Assembly (NCBI RefSeq): GCF_040939455.1 | Contig: NC_134104.1 | Span: 139,102,501 to 139,166,500 of the forward strand | Length of the DNA stretch: 64,000 nt | Source: Microcebus murinus | Taxonomy: Eukaryota > Chordata > Mammalia > Primates > Cheirogaleidae | Direction of reading: 5' to 3' | Part shown: one piece after another, positions 48,985 through 62,025 of the stretch | Layout of the letters: every line of letters begins with the position of its first letter | Position numbering within the stretch: the stretch's first letter is position 1 | The notes under the pieces: generated by a model | Seen by the model: only the letters and a program-made list of their open reading frames with translations | What the model was told of the DNA's origin: nothing | Database searches by the model: none | Program-made: the position numbers and the translations under genes

Positions 48985-49290
48985 CTGTGTCCCTGTAGCT
49001 AGAACAGTGCCTGGCCCATCACAGACACTCATTAAATGTTTATTGGTTGAATAAATGGTTAAAAGCAGAGACTAGAGTCAGACTATTTGGGCTAACATCT
49101 GAGTGCCACCATTTACTATCTCTGTGAGCTTAGATGAGTGAGTTGACCTTTGTAAGCCTGTTTTCTCTTGTGTAAAATGGAGACGATGGTAATGGGCACA
49201 AGCTGTGATGTGAAAGTCAAGCGAGCTCGTCCATATGGAGAGCCCTGCACACAGTGCTCAGCCCAGAGTGAGGGCCAAGTTAGTGTTAGC
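48985..49290. mobile_element. L2 3' tail and MIR
   Basis: 'agctagaacagtgcctggcc' to 'tattggttgaataaatgg' (48993-49058) is an L2 3' tail. From 49060 a plus-strand MIR follows, with 'ttgtgtaaaatggagacgat' and 'agagccctgcacacagtgct'. Confidence 0.75.
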
Positions 49291-49399
49291 CACTGTTTCT
49301 CCAACTGCAGACTGGAAAGCTCCTCCCAGATGCCCCACAGGAGCACTTCAGACCCTGTATGTCTAAAATCATATTCAGTATCTAACCATTCACCCATTC

Positions 49400-49680
49400 T
49401 CCAAAGCTACAACGTGAGAATTATCTTCAATGCCTGTCTATTTCTGATCCACAATCACATTAGACACCAAGACACATGGTTCCCAGCATGTCTCAATCAA
49501 CTGCCTTCTCCCAGCCTAACAGGCCAAGTCCATCCTCTGTGTCCCCTATCATTCGGAACAGCCACCCCTTTCTCATAGCCTTTGTCATGTTGAATAGATG
49601 TTGACTTATCGGTCTACTGCCCCTAGATGGCAAGCTCCCCAAAGCTCCCCAGTTTATCTTGTTCCTCCTTAAAGAAACTT
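49400..49680 (+). mobile_element. L2 fragment
   Basis: 'ccctatcattcggaacagcc', 'ctactgcccctagatggcaa', 'gctccccagtttatcttgtt' and a preceding segment are compatible with L2 or a related old element. Weak. Confidence 0.45.
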
Positions 49681-49723
49681 CGTTGTCAGTAAGTGATTCT
49701 GCAGAAAATAATGCTGGAAGTTA

Positions 49724-50061
<338 letters not shown>

Positions 50062-50139
50062 GAAAATAATGCTGGAAATTAAAGGCTTTATATTAATAGC
50101 AGATACTTCAGGAAAGCTGCCCCAACTTCCATTTCCAAC

Positions 50140-50525
50140 CTCATTATCTTATGCCCATCTCTTGTTGAAGCTCTAAATGCCAAGAACTAGATTTCTCAGC
50201 CTCTCCTGCAGCCAGAGGTAGCCATGTGGCATCGTTATGGCCTATGAAGCAAAAGTGGAAGTCCATTGCTGTCAACACTTCCTTTCTTACTTCTTCCTGT
50301 CTGAACCCTGGATGAGGTCTAGGGTACAACAGCCGTTAGGTGACCACGATGGGATAAATTGAGAATGAAACCAACATACTCAGGATGGCATGGAAGTCAC
50401 GAAGCTCCTGTGCCGTGATGGCATTGTTTACTCTGGGACTGCATGGGAAAAATAAATCCTTGTTTGTTTAAGCCAGTATTTACTTGGGTTGCCTATTATG
50501 GCAACCAATGCTCTTAACTCCAATA
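50140..50525 (+). mobile_element. MaLR LTR, MLT1J-like
   Basis: 'cagcctctcctgcagccaga', 'tagccatgtggcatcgttat', 'gggaaaaataaatccttgtt' (polyadenylation signal), 'tgtttaagccagtatttact'. Right order for an MLT1-type LTR. Confidence 0.65.
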
Positions 50526-50824
50526 GCAACACTTGTAGAATGAAGCTCCAACCAACACATGGCACAGAGAAAAGCTTGTATACTGGGAAAAAAATTAGTC
50601 TTGTTTGACCTGTAAATTATCATTGCACTCTTACCTATTGCAGTAGACCCTGTGTCTGACCCATTTGGACACCCTCTGCCAGCTGGCTTACCTGAGCAAC
50701 ACTGGCCAGAGACTTGTACCTGGCTAAAGAGAGTTAGCTGGCCAGGAGATGCACAGAAGTTTATACAACCAAGGGAAGTGGGGAATGGTTGCAAGTAAGT
50801 GACTAATAACGGGTAATGAATAAA

Positions 50825-51064
50825 TAAATAAAGCCCCACCCCTTACTTCAAGATGAGGCAACCAGTGGCACCATGTCTGCTCCAGGGCTCACATGGATCT
50901 AAGCCAACCTAGACTGACACTACAGCCTGGCTGTATTCTTCCTCTTCCAATCCTTCTTCCCTTAGTCCCGACAAGTTAGTCCCAAAGAATTCTCCCTCAA
51001 AAATAAGTCACATGGACCCAAATCTCTGTCTCAGGTTCTGCTTCTAGAGACCCCAAACTTAAGA
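50825..51064 (+). mobile_element. Possible MaLR-type LTR 3' end
   Basis: 'tccctcaaaaataagtcaca', 'ctctgtctcaggttctgctt', 'ctagagaccccaaacttaag'. Similar wording occurs at 43780-43870. Low confidence. Confidence 0.4.
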
Positions 51065-52294
51065 CACTTACCCACAAATTGCCTGTTTTAAGGGTATCCT
51101 TTCCCAAAGGGAAGAACAGCAATGCCAGTGCCAACACCACGATCTCAAATCTTAAACCATTCACTGCTGTAAGATTACTCACAGTCCCACTGAAGATGGC
51201 TTTGTGTTCCTGCATGTTGTCGCTGTACGGTAGTTAGAAGTTTCAACGAGGCTCCGTGGGCTGGTAGCATTAGTTTCGCTTGGAGGCTGAAATTGATGAA
51301 TTTCTCAAACCATCAAAGTTTAAGCCACCTGGGATCTCAGAGCAGAGCTAAGGGATTTTAAGATTAGGTTCCATTCTGTGAGCAAACACGATAGGGAAAT
51401 ACTTATTTGCCTAGTGTATAAGAAAAGGCATCTCTTTTGGTCCCCAAATTTCGCCTGTGTGGAAATGAACTACCAAAGGATATGGAAAATTTCAGAGGAC
51501 TCCAGGAAGTGAGAATTTGGAGAATTCACTGGAGTGCAAGTGTGCAGATTTTAATGCTTTAAAAGAAGTCCATTTTCTCTTATAAATGATTATCCCATCA
51601 GGAGCAAGTAATTGTAGGAAAAAATAAAAACTTGGTAAGTGGTATATAACAAATAGCCCACTTCTTCAAGTGTACATGACAAGGGCCATTTTATATAACT
51701 TAAACATGGATTGGGCAATGTAAATACTAATTTTCAAAATTTCAGGAACTCAACAATAGGAAACAGAAAAATAGGAAAGTAAGGTTATAGAGGAAAGAAT
51801 ATAAATGAAAAAAATTAAGACACAAAACACCACATGCATTTTAGCTAATCAGAATAGGAACTAGAGAAAGCAGTTTGTGGAAGTCACTATAGCTGTCTAC
51901 TCAAGAGGAGAAATCAAGGGAAGGACATATTTGAGTGTAGAAACATGAAAGAGAAAGCACCATTTTGGGGCCACAAAATCTTTCTAGAAGAGCCACTTTG
52001 AGCCCAGGGATATGCCTGAAAAATGGCCCACTACATCCTTAATGTTCATATTCTAGAACGCGGAGAAAAGCTCATAGACATAGTTCTTTTCAGTGACCTG
52101 AAAAGAGCAGAATAAAAGTAAAAATAGAACTATCCTGCCATATGTGTGAGAAGGTATATAACAAATTTTTTTTTAAAAAAAGAAGAGAAATAAACCTTAT
52201 CTTTGAGTTCAACAAAACTGAATTCTGTGCTTCTTCTGTGCATCTGCAATTTTGTAAGCAAAACATTTTTAACCCTGAGATTTCTCATCCTCTA
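51065..52294. other. Unassigned sequence
   Basis: No repeat or gene recognised. AT-rich from about 51580. Confidence 0.5.
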
Positions 52295-52670
52295 GCTGAC
52301 CAGTATAACGCTGTGCTTAAAAACACAGGTTAAAATTCTAGGCTGGTCCGATGGTAGTAGGTTATCAGAACTTATTAACATTAGTGTCACTAAAGTTGGT
52401 ATTCAACCCCCCACTGCTAAATTTGACTGGCTTAAAAAAAAACAAAACAAAAAAAAACAACAACAACACAAATTCTAGATTAGACTGTCTGAGTCAAGTC
52501 CAAGTTCTGCTACTAGTTAACTATTTGAAGTAAAGTGATTTAATCTCTCCTAACTCAGTTTCCTCATCTATAAATGAGAATATTTTTAATCCCCATCTCA
52601 TGAGGGATATTTGAAGGATGGTATCTGGCTCAGGGTGAGCTCCCAGTTACATAGTAGGCATTAGTATCAC
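52295..52670 (+). mobile_element. MIR SINE, split by a Y RNA retrocopy
   Basis: Left piece 'acgctgtgcttaaaaacaca' (52307-52340). Right piece from 52478: 'gactgtctgagtcaagtcca', 'gttctgctactagttaacta', 'cagtttcctcatctataaat', 'gtatctggctcagggtgag'. Confidence 0.75.
52341..52433 (+). pseudogene. RNY4: Y4 RNA retropseudogene
   Basis: 93 bases that match Y4 RNA almost end to end: 5' strand ggctggtccgatggtagtag, middle loop with 'gaacttattaacattagtgt' and 'cactaaagttggtattcaac', 3' strand ctgctaaatttgactggctt. The two strands pair into the Y RNA stem that includes the Ro60-binding bulge region. From memory of human Y4 I see two substitutions (gtagtggg to gtagtagg, gtatac to gtattc). The terminal U run is replaced by an A-rich tail (52434-52469), and an 8-bp duplication aaattcta flanks it (52333-52340, 52470-52477). 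It is therefore an L1-mobilised copy, not the Y4 gene; no snRNA-type pol III promoter is visible upstream. Confidence 0.95.
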
Positions 52671-53635
52671 ATGAGACGTAACTCCACCAAGTAGCAGAGG
52701 GCACACAACAGGATTGAAGAGCTGTCCTTTGGTTCCAGGGTTGGCACTTAAGATAAACAAGACCTTATTCTCTCAAGTGGTGGCAAGGAAGGCAAAGAGC
52801 CTTCTGTGAGCAGCCTCTGAAGTTTAGCGTGGATTGGCTCATGAGCTATAAGCTGGTTAGCTCAGTTAATTCATTGCACCCATGTAGCCTAGGCTCTTAT
52901 CTAATCTGCTAATAAGACTTTATTTTCCTTACTTCTCTGAGGCCACAGACTGCATGCAATTCCTGATCAGCTGTTGTGCACATGGCTATATTTAGCCTAA
53001 GGGAATTGATCATTCAATAACCATCATTACCTGGAGAAAAATTCAGAAAGTCATCAGTCTCCAACTATTTACTTGGAAATGTAACTCACATTTCCTTTTG
53101 CCCCTATTAAGGGTCAGGCATGTAGTAAGCATCAGGCATGGCACTACATGAACACAAGCTCATTTAATTCTCATATCGATCCTATGATGCCATTAGCTCC
53201 ATGTCAATGTCTTTTCTGACTATTAACATGAACAAATGACCATGGTAGTAAAACTGACACAGTGGCACTTCTGCTGCATTCTTTTGGTTAGAGCTCAGAT
53301 TCAAAGAGAGGGGACTACACAAAAGCATGAATGCTTATTATACTTGTTTAGGAAGTAAAAAAAAAAAAAAGGAAGTAAGGTGCATTGGAGACCACTGAAT
53401 GACAGACTACCACATCCTATCTCTGTGGTACTTAGTTCAAGTTCTCCAGAGAACCAGATCAGCCCAGATCTTGGATCCAGGGTCCACCCCAGTCCGATCA
53501 GTTGTAGCCAGAGAGAGAAAGAGCCTCAAAAGTCATTCTTTCATCTAGAGCTATGTGGTAGAGAGAGGAATGATTCTTAGAAACAAAAAAACATAAGTTT
53601 CTCCAGTTTTGTTCTTAATATTGCCTTCAGTATGG
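52671..53635. other. Mostly unassigned; MIR fragment
   Basis: 53100-53215 ('ggtcaggcatgtagtaagca', 'tcatttaattctcatatcga') looks like an inverted MIR. A poly(A) run is at 53357-53370. The remainder is unassigned. Confidence 0.5.
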
Positions 53636-54245
53636 CATTAGTTTTCTATTGTTGCTGTAATAATTTACCACAAACTTAACATAAACAACATGAATTTATT
53701 GTCTCACAGTTCTGTACATCAGAGGTCAGGATAGGCTCAGCTGGTTTCTCTGCTCTGGGTCTCACCAGACCTAAACCAAAATATCAAGTAGCCTGGGCTT
53801 TTATTTGAAGCCTCTCAGGAGAATCTTTCTTTAAGCTCATTCAGGTTGTTGACTCAGTTGAGTTCTTTGCAGCTTTAAGTCTGAGTTCTCCACTTATTTA
53901 CTGGCTTTCCTCTGGGAGCCTCTGACAGCTCTAAGGCCACCTGCATTCTTTGCCATGTTGCCCCCTCCATCTTCAAAGCAGCAATGACACACTGCATCCT
54001 TAGCAAACTTCACATTTCTCTGACTTCTTTGCTGTATGTCTTTAGCCTCCAAAGAAAGCACTGTACTTTAAAGAGCTCATATGATTAGATTGGGCCTATC
54101 CAGGAAACTAAAAATAATCCCCTTATTTTAAAGTCCATAACCTTAATTATATCTGTAAAGTCCTTTTGCCATGTAACATAACATATTCAAGGGTTCCAGA
54201 GATTAAGATGTGAACATTTTGGGAGGTCATTTCTGCCTACTGTAC
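53636..54245 (-). mobile_element. MaLR LTR, MLT1-type, near full length
   Basis: 'attagttttctattgttgct' at the left and 'gggaggtcatttctgcctac' at the right are the two ends of an inverted MLT1-type LTR. Inside: 'cacaaacttaacataaacaa', 'gtctcacagttctgtacatc', 'tccttttgccatgtaacata'. About 610 bp. Confidence 0.82.
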
Positions 54246-54880
<635 letters not shown>

Positions 54881-54954
54881 AAAAAAATTAGTGCTCCTGT
54901 AAATGGCAACTTTGTTGGCTTTCTAAAATTTTATTGGTAATGCACTTTGTATTA

Positions 54955-55035
54955 GGTACCTTGTATCATCAAAACTTAGCACAGTACCTAGCAAATACTG
55001 GTTCTCAATAAATGTGTGTTGAAATAATGAATTGC
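54955..55035 (+). mobile_element. L2 3' end
   Basis: 'gcacagtacctagcaaatac' and 'ggttctcaataaatgtgtgt', then 'tgaaataatgaattg'. Confidence 0.7.
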
Positions 55036-55404
55036 ACTTTCTCTAGACCCCTTTTATGGCCCTTGGCATTTGGCATCTTTTCTTACGGCTGTCTGCATAC
55101 CAGTCTTGGTTCCCTTTGAGAAAGTGAGCATTGTAGAGTAGGGATATATTGGAGTCAGCTCTCTACTCCCAGTTCCTAGCAAAGTGTTTGACACATTGTA
55201 GAGCCCATTAAAGTATTCATATACACAGTAAATAAGTGGCATGGAATATCTGTACTCACCATCAAGTACACTCTCAAACTCCTTGCTATTCTATTTTCAT
55301 AGGAAGGTACGTTATGTAATATATTATTAGTGAAAGCTTCCATAAAACATATATATTCCATATATTCTCTAGTGTCTGAAAGCTAGACCCCAAACCATCT
55401 AAGT

Positions 55405-55598
55405 CAGGGGTCCCCAGCATATGGTGAGTTGTATAATTATTTCATTATATATTACAATGTAATAATAATAGAAATAGAGTGCACAATAAATGTGATGCAC
55501 TTGAACTATCCCATAACCATACCCCCCTCTCCCCGATCGATGGAAAAATTGTCTTCCATGAAAACAGTTCCTGGTGCCAGAAAGGTTGAGGACCACTG
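55405..55598 (+). mobile_element. MER1-like hAT MITE, internally deleted
   Basis: caggggtccccagc start joins directly to the MER1A right half 'gtgagttgtataattatttc', 'gcacaataaatgtgatgcac', 'gtcttccatgaaaacagttc', ending gttgaggaccactg. Shares that half with 46337-46726. No convincing target duplication. Confidence 0.85.
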
Positions 55599-55606
55599 CC
55601 TGAATT

Positions 55607-57385
55607 ATTAACTATGTCATCGAGTTAAGCAAGAAAGACACATGCCTGGTCAGTAAGCTTTTGTCCTCCTGAGGGAATTCATTTTTATGAATTGTGTTTG
55701 GCATTAGATCATTGGCCTATATTGAAGAACACAGTGTAAAACAGCACTATGAAATCCAATTTGTGCTGTCGAGAGAATACTGAGAACACAGTTCCCTACA
55801 TCATAAGGTATCTCCTTAGCAAAGAAGTATAGGAAAAATTCTCTCTATCCCCAGAACTGTGCATTTTTCTTGGCAATTGTAACTTAAGTATCTGGCCAAA
55901 TTTCCCACTTTGTGCTGGCCACTAGAAAAATTACTATTAATTAGTGACCAGCTTTTAGCAAACTTCATAGAATATGATAAGCATTTTGAGTTTAAGTACT
56001 AAGCTTATCTTTAGAAGACAAAGGAGAAAGTGAGAGAGACCCATTAGGATGGAAACTGAAGGGTAGATGCCAAGTTTGTTTCATTCATGCCTGTATAGAC
56101 AGTATCTATGTATTAAATGAGTAAATACTAAACAGTACAACACAATACTCTGAAAGCAATGCACAGTACAGGATGGAAGAGAATGGAAAGAGGCAGGAAG
56201 AAAGAAAGTACCTACAAAAATCAGTTAATGAATACGAAAAATTTAATGTGACTTCTTCCTTAATGTTAAATTTTTAACTTATTATTTTTATTAAAAGAAA
56301 TTGGGATTTCTACAAACAAAATAAGACAGACCTTTGTGTATTGATGTGGGGAGATACAATAAAGTGAATACAAATATGTAGTATATAATCACATTTTTGT
56401 GTTTCAAAAGCAAAATCCATATGCATTTTTATATACTTTTTCTACATACATAATCACATAGTCATCAGTACAAGGAGAAAACTAGGAATTCTGAGTCCTG
56501 TTCTACTTTCTATACTGTATCGCTGTAACCCTGACTTGGGATATTGTCTCACAAGGGTGACAATAGTATAATGAGATTTGGCATGAAACTAACTTTTATC
56601 TGTGTTTCCAGTGGCAGCTTATATTGATAAACCTATGGGTTGTCAGTTTAGCGTGTCTTCTCTGAAGTCATAATGATGTGTAACCTTTGAGTAATTTTTC
56701 CACATCTGGGCTTTTATCTTAAGAAAATTACTGCCAAGAAGAATAAAGACCTATGCATAAAAATATCTGTCTCTGCCGTAATGAGTATATTTAATAATCC
56801 ACACCAAGCGCAGGTAAAATATTGAAATAGCTTCCTTTTTTTAAACATTTCCGTCTCTCAGTTGGATGATATTTGAAGCAGATCCTGTAGCCTTTTCAGT
56901 CACTTTAAAGTATTAAAAATAAATAACAGTCTCATTCTGGGGTATTAAAATTTTAATGAAATCTGAATCAATCTCATTTAATTTAAAACAACTTAGTCTG
57001 ATCTGAGCTTAGAAACCTGATTGGGAGGCAGTGAGGGAGCGGGGCAGGGAGAGAGCTCTTTCCATTTTTGTTTTGTTTTACGTCCTTCCTCCCTTCTCTG
57101 CTCAGAATGGTGGGCAGAAAAGAAGAGAGAGGTAAAGGGGATAAAAAGTCTTTGTTGACCAATTTTAATCTGAGGTTAGAGCTCCCTTGCTCTTTAGTCC
57201 ATTGTTGGGGGAACTCCCCACTTGGGGGCCTCCCACTATGTTGTTCCAGTTAAGGACAGATGGTCGCTTTTGGTTACCTCATAAGCACAGGCAGACCTTT
57301 TGGGTAAAGTGCTTTAAATTCAACACAGCCCAACAATCTCCCAAGAACCGCCCTTGTCCCATCATAGCTTAAAATACTCCTTGCA
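55607..57385. other. Mostly unassigned AT-rich sequence
   Basis: 56300-56480 has weak old-L1 3' character ('gatacaataaagtgaataca'). Nothing else named. Frames at 57068-57372 are short and domain-free. Confidence 0.45.
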
Positions 57386-57644
57386 GCCGGTGCAGGGACT
57401 CACACCTGTAATCCTAACTCTTTGGGAGGCCAAGGTGGGGGGATTGTTTGAAGTTTACAAAAATTAGCCAGGCATGGTGGCATGCACCTGCAGTCCCAGC
57501 TACCCAGGAGGCTCGAGGATCATTAGGCAGGAGGATTAAGGATCGCTTGGGTTTAGCAGATTAAGTTTGCAGCGGACTATCATCCTGCCCCTGCACTCTT
57601 AGCCAGGGCGACAGAGCAAGACCCTATCTCCAAAAAAAGAAAGG
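57386..57644 (+). mobile_element. Alu, old (AluJ-like), rearranged
   Basis: 'gactcacacctgtaatccta', 'caaaaattagccaggcatgg', then an internal insertion/duplication ('aggatcattaggcaggagga'), and 'agccagggcgacagagcaag'. Flanked by copies of (a/g)tactcctt. Confidence 0.88.
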
Positions 57645-57660
57645 AAAAAAGTACTCCTTT

Positions 57661-57705
57661 TAGCCGACACATTTGCACCCCCATGATATTCTGAAATGTT
57701 TTAAA
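57661..57705 (+). mobile_element. Very short L1 3'-end insertion
   Basis: About 45 bp with 'gacacatttgcacccccatg' and 'atattctgaaatgttttaa', the last bases of a lemur L1. Flanked by gtactcctt on both sides (57650 and 57709). Confidence 0.65.
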
Positions 57706-57710
57706 AAGTA

Positions 57711-58040
57711 CTCCTTGCTACTGCTGCTGCCCTCTCAAGGCTTTGACCTTCGGAGAAGCTATAACCACTCCTCATTACTGCTCTGGGCGTGTCTCTTCAA
57801 GAGTTTTAGTAAGATATCCCTCACTTGGTTTAAGTGGGAGGGGGGCAAACACAGCACTCCTTTAGCCTCCCCAAAGATATTATCACTATTCATACGCCCC
57901 AATCCCTCCTGCCTTCCCATATACATCACATATGGGCAGGTGATGGGCTGTGAATGTCAGGCAGAATTAGCTTTTTGAAGGTCCCTTTAGTAAGAACCAC
58001 ATGGATGATCAGGCACCTCTCTGGAGATGCATGAGCACTT
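57711..58040. other. Unassigned sequence
   Basis: Nothing recognised. Confidence 0.5.
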
Positions 58041-58044
58041 ACTC

Positions 58045-58366
58045 GTTTTTTTGTTTATTTGTTGTTTTGTTTGGGTTTTTTTGAGACAGGGTCTCACTCT
58101 GTTGCCCAGGCTAGAGTGCAGGGGCGTGATCATAGCTCACTGCAGCCCCCAACTCCTGGGCTCAAGGGGTCCTCCTGAATCAGCTTCTCAAGTAACTGGG
58201 ACTATAGGTGTGTGCTACCATGCCTGACTAATTTTTTCTGTTTTTAGGAGTGGGTAGTTCTTGCTATGTTGCTCAGACTTGGTCTCAAATGCCTGGCCTC
58301 AAGCGATCCTCTCCCCTCCACTTCCCAAAGTGCCAGGATCACAGGTGTGAGCCACGGCGCCCAGCC
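58045..58366 (-). mobile_element. Alu, old (AluJ-like)
   Basis: 'ttgagacagggtctcactct', 'gctcactgcagcccccaact', 'caaagtgccaggatcacagg', 'tgagccacggcgcccagcc'. Inverted, without the lemur linker. Confidence 0.92.
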
Positions 58367-59311
58367 AGCACATACTCTTTCGTCCCAGCTGCAGCTCTGA
58401 AACAGAAAGACATTCTATGACACCCCGTTACTGATTTATTTACTACTTTTTAAAACCAATGCAAATTTATTTCAGTACACTTCAAACAATGTTCACAATC
58501 CCCCTCAATATTACAATAGAAAACATAGTTCTTAGCCAAGAAAAATGACCTTTAAAGTTTCAAATGGGTGTAGTTGCTTTTGCAAAATGCCTGTTATACC
58601 TTATCTTATGGTGGATTGGTCAATCAAATCGAAATACAAGACTTCTACTACCTAGAGAGTATAATAAAATGGAAATAATTCATTTATAACAGTGTAGTTT
58701 ATAAATCAACTTCACTTACAAAGTACTACCCTAAGAATTATAATTCTATCAAGCTTCAATTTGAACAAATGTACAATCACTTAAACAACAGCTGTTAAAC
58801 TAAAAAAGAATTTGAAATGAGTGTAGAAGAATGACAGAGACATTATTTCTCTGATTCAGACCTACAGGAGGAGGTTCTCTGGAAGGCTGACTCAGCCCCA
58901 GGGAACTCACTCCTTGGTAGCAGGGGTAAAATTCAGCTGTTGGGCAAGAGTCACCAGGAAACTCCCTCAATGGACAGATGTTCCTCAGCACGTGGTCCCG
59001 GATGAAAGGACCAGGAAAATCCCTGACAGAAAGTAATGTCAGGACTTCATACAGATTCCGAAGGAGGGAGAGATAGAAGAGGTCTTTCTCTCATAAAACA
59101 CCCCCATGCATCCATTCCCAGCATGGAAACTTCACTGAATGATGCGGTTGAGGAGTGAAGCTGCACCAGCCTCAGTTTCAGGTAGTAGAGATGGATCAGA
59201 GGGACCTCAATGACCAAAAGCACCTTCACAATACCTCCCACCAGACTCCGTCCTTTCATATGTGGACCTATTATTCCCCCAAAGCAAGGCCCATTAAAAC
59301 TTGTGAATCTT
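58367..59311. other. Unassigned sequence
   Basis: No family recognised. The right part (59047-59311) carries a minus-strand frame that continues beyond the next Alu (see finding at 59047). Confidence 0.45.
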
Positions 59312-59698
59312 GGCTGGGAGTGGTGGCTCATGCCTGTAATCCTAGTACTCTGGGAGGCCAAGGCAGGAGGATCGCTTGAGGTCAGGAGTTCCGAGACCAG
59401 CCTGAGCAAGAGGAAGACCCCATCTCTACTAAAAAAAAAAAAAAAAAAAAAAATGGAAAGAAATTAACTGGACAACTAAAAATATATATATATAGGTATA
59501 TATAAATAAAAATAAACTAGCCAGGCATGGTGGTGCATGGCTGTAGTCTGAGCTACCTGGGAGGCTGAGGCAGGAGAATTGCTTGAGCCCAGGAGTTTGA
59601 GGTTGCTGTGAGCTAGGCTGATGCCACAGCACTCTAGCTTAGGCAACACAGTGAGACTCTTGTCTCAAAATAAAACAAAACAAAACAAAACAAAACAC
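59312..59698 (+). mobile_element. Alu with (AAAAC)n tail
   Basis: 'ggctgggagtggtggctcat' start, expanded internal A23 and (TA)n, tail of aaaac units (59674-59697). Perfect duplication acttgtgaatctt (59299-59311, 59699-59711). Confidence 0.95.
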
Positions 59699-59711
59699 AC
59701 TTGTGAATCTT

Positions 59712-60772
59712 GCTGATGCAGAAAGATGACTAGTGTCTGGAGCAGAAAGCTCAACTCTACCTTGCACCTGTAGAGGAAGAGCTGGATCAGGATACGGTTG
59801 CCCTGGTGGGCACCATAGCATCCTGGGGTCTAGATCCCATGGAGGTGACATCACCCATGGAGGTGATGCAGAGCGACACTGAATCCTGAATCCCCAAACC
59901 GTTCCTGCTGGACGTCCCTCCTGTCTTGAAGAGCTGATAAGCCAGCAAATTGCCTGGCTCTCCTGAGCCTCTGCCAAATGCTGCACTTGGAGCACTGAGA
60001 CCTTGAGGACCTTTCTCTAAAATCTCAAATTTAACATCCATCTTCTGTGTGCATTCTCTTCTCCTAAGTCAGAGAGGTTTCTTTGGCCAGACTAAACTGT
60101 CATCTGCAGCTCAAGAGTTGTTATCAAGAGCCATGACCTGGCTATTCAAAGGCCAAGTAAGTCCTTCCATTTCTTCTCCTGAAGCTTTGGCTCGTTTTTT
60201 ATTTTTGTTTTGGTTTTTTCGGCATCCAGCTTTTCAGGACATGGCTTTTGTTTTTAATCTGCTATGTAACTGTTCTCGTCAATCTCAAATCATTATTCCT
60301 TCCTACAGAATAATTTCCTGGGGGGTTTTCTAATCATTGTCTTGACACAGCTTAGTCTTTAAATTTACGCTGAAGCTTTTGCTCTCATTTTCCTATTTGC
60401 ACTTTCTGATTCTATTGTAACTGCATTTATTCTGTTGTTTTTAGAGTCAAGGTATAATTTGTTAGTGATTGTTCTATCTTCTCTAGCTAGTTGAATATAA
60501 ATTTAGTTACTTTCTTTTAAGAGTTTACAAGGAAGAATTTAGCTTAGTGGCATCAATCAGTTTCCTCAAAGCTCCTGTTGACTGGTCATCTAAGTGGTGT
60601 CTAATTCCTAACTCTCATCCTCTCCATTTCCTGGTGAAAATCAGCATCTTTTCATCTATAGCATCTCTTCCAAGGACAGCAGCCAAATTTGTCATCTTTA
60701 GCAGGTAGATTAGTCAGAGTTTTGCTCTGATACTCCCTCTCATGTAGAACTGTTTTCATCCATGCGTTAGTG
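59712..60772. other. Unassigned sequence
   Basis: No family recognised. The minus-strand frame starting ATG at 60041 (MDVKFEILEKGPQGL...) spans 84 codons without a known domain. Confidence 0.45.
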
Positions 60773-60884
60773 CAGTGGTTCTCAAAGTGTAGTCCATGGA
60801 CCCTGGGCCATTCCAAGACTCTTTTAGAGGACCGTGAGATCCCCTGAAATTTTTTCCATAATATTAATAATAAGACAGCATTTT

Positions 60885-61211
60885 GGCCGAGCGTGGTGGC
60901 TCACGCCTATAATCTTAGCACTCTGGGAGGCCGAGGCGGGCGGATTGCTTGAGGTCAGGAGTTCAGAACCAGCCTGAGCGAGACCCTGTCTCTACTATAA
61001 ATAGAAATTAATTGACCAATTAATATATATAGAAAAAATTAGCCAGGCATAGTGGCGCATGCCTGTAGTCCTAGCTACTTGGGAGGCTGAGGCAGCAGGA
61101 TTGCTTGAGCCCAGGCGTTTGAGGTTGCTGTGAGCTAGGCTGATACCACGGCACTCACTCTAGCCTGAGCAACAAAGTGAGACTCTGTCTCAAAAAAAAA
61201 ATAATAATAAT
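60885..61211 (+). mobile_element. Alu, lemur type, with (TAA)n tail
   Basis: ggccgagcgtggtggctcac start. The tail passes into (TAA)n. A 19-bp duplication beginning aataataagacagc (60866-60884, 61212-61230). Confidence 0.95.
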
Positions 61212-61692
61212 AATAATAAGACAGCATTTTTTTCACTGTTGACATTTTCACTGATAGTACTTAAACAATGCTGGGTAAAACTTGTGACACTTTAGTATGA
61301 ATCAAGACAGAGACACCAAACAGTACTAGCAGTCATATTCTTCTTTACCTTGCAATCTCAGTTTTAAAACAACCCAGCTTCACTTAAGAATGTGCTTGAT
61401 GAAGCAGCAGAAAACTGATTTTATTCAAGCTTGACCCCTTGATAGTAGTTGTTCTAGTATCTTGAACAAGAAAATGGGAAGTACACATAAAAAACTTCTG
61501 CTTCAGCTGAGGTATGACGATTGTCTAGAGAGAAAGCATGTGTGCAGTTAATTGAGTTGCAAGCTAAACTAGACATTTTTTTCATAAAAAAACTATTTTC
61601 ACTTTAAAGAAAAACTGACAAACTGCATAGAGTTAGGTGTTGGCAGACATTTTCATGAAAATAAAGTAAACCAGTCACTTGAAGAAAAACTG

Positions 61693-62025
<333 letters not shown>

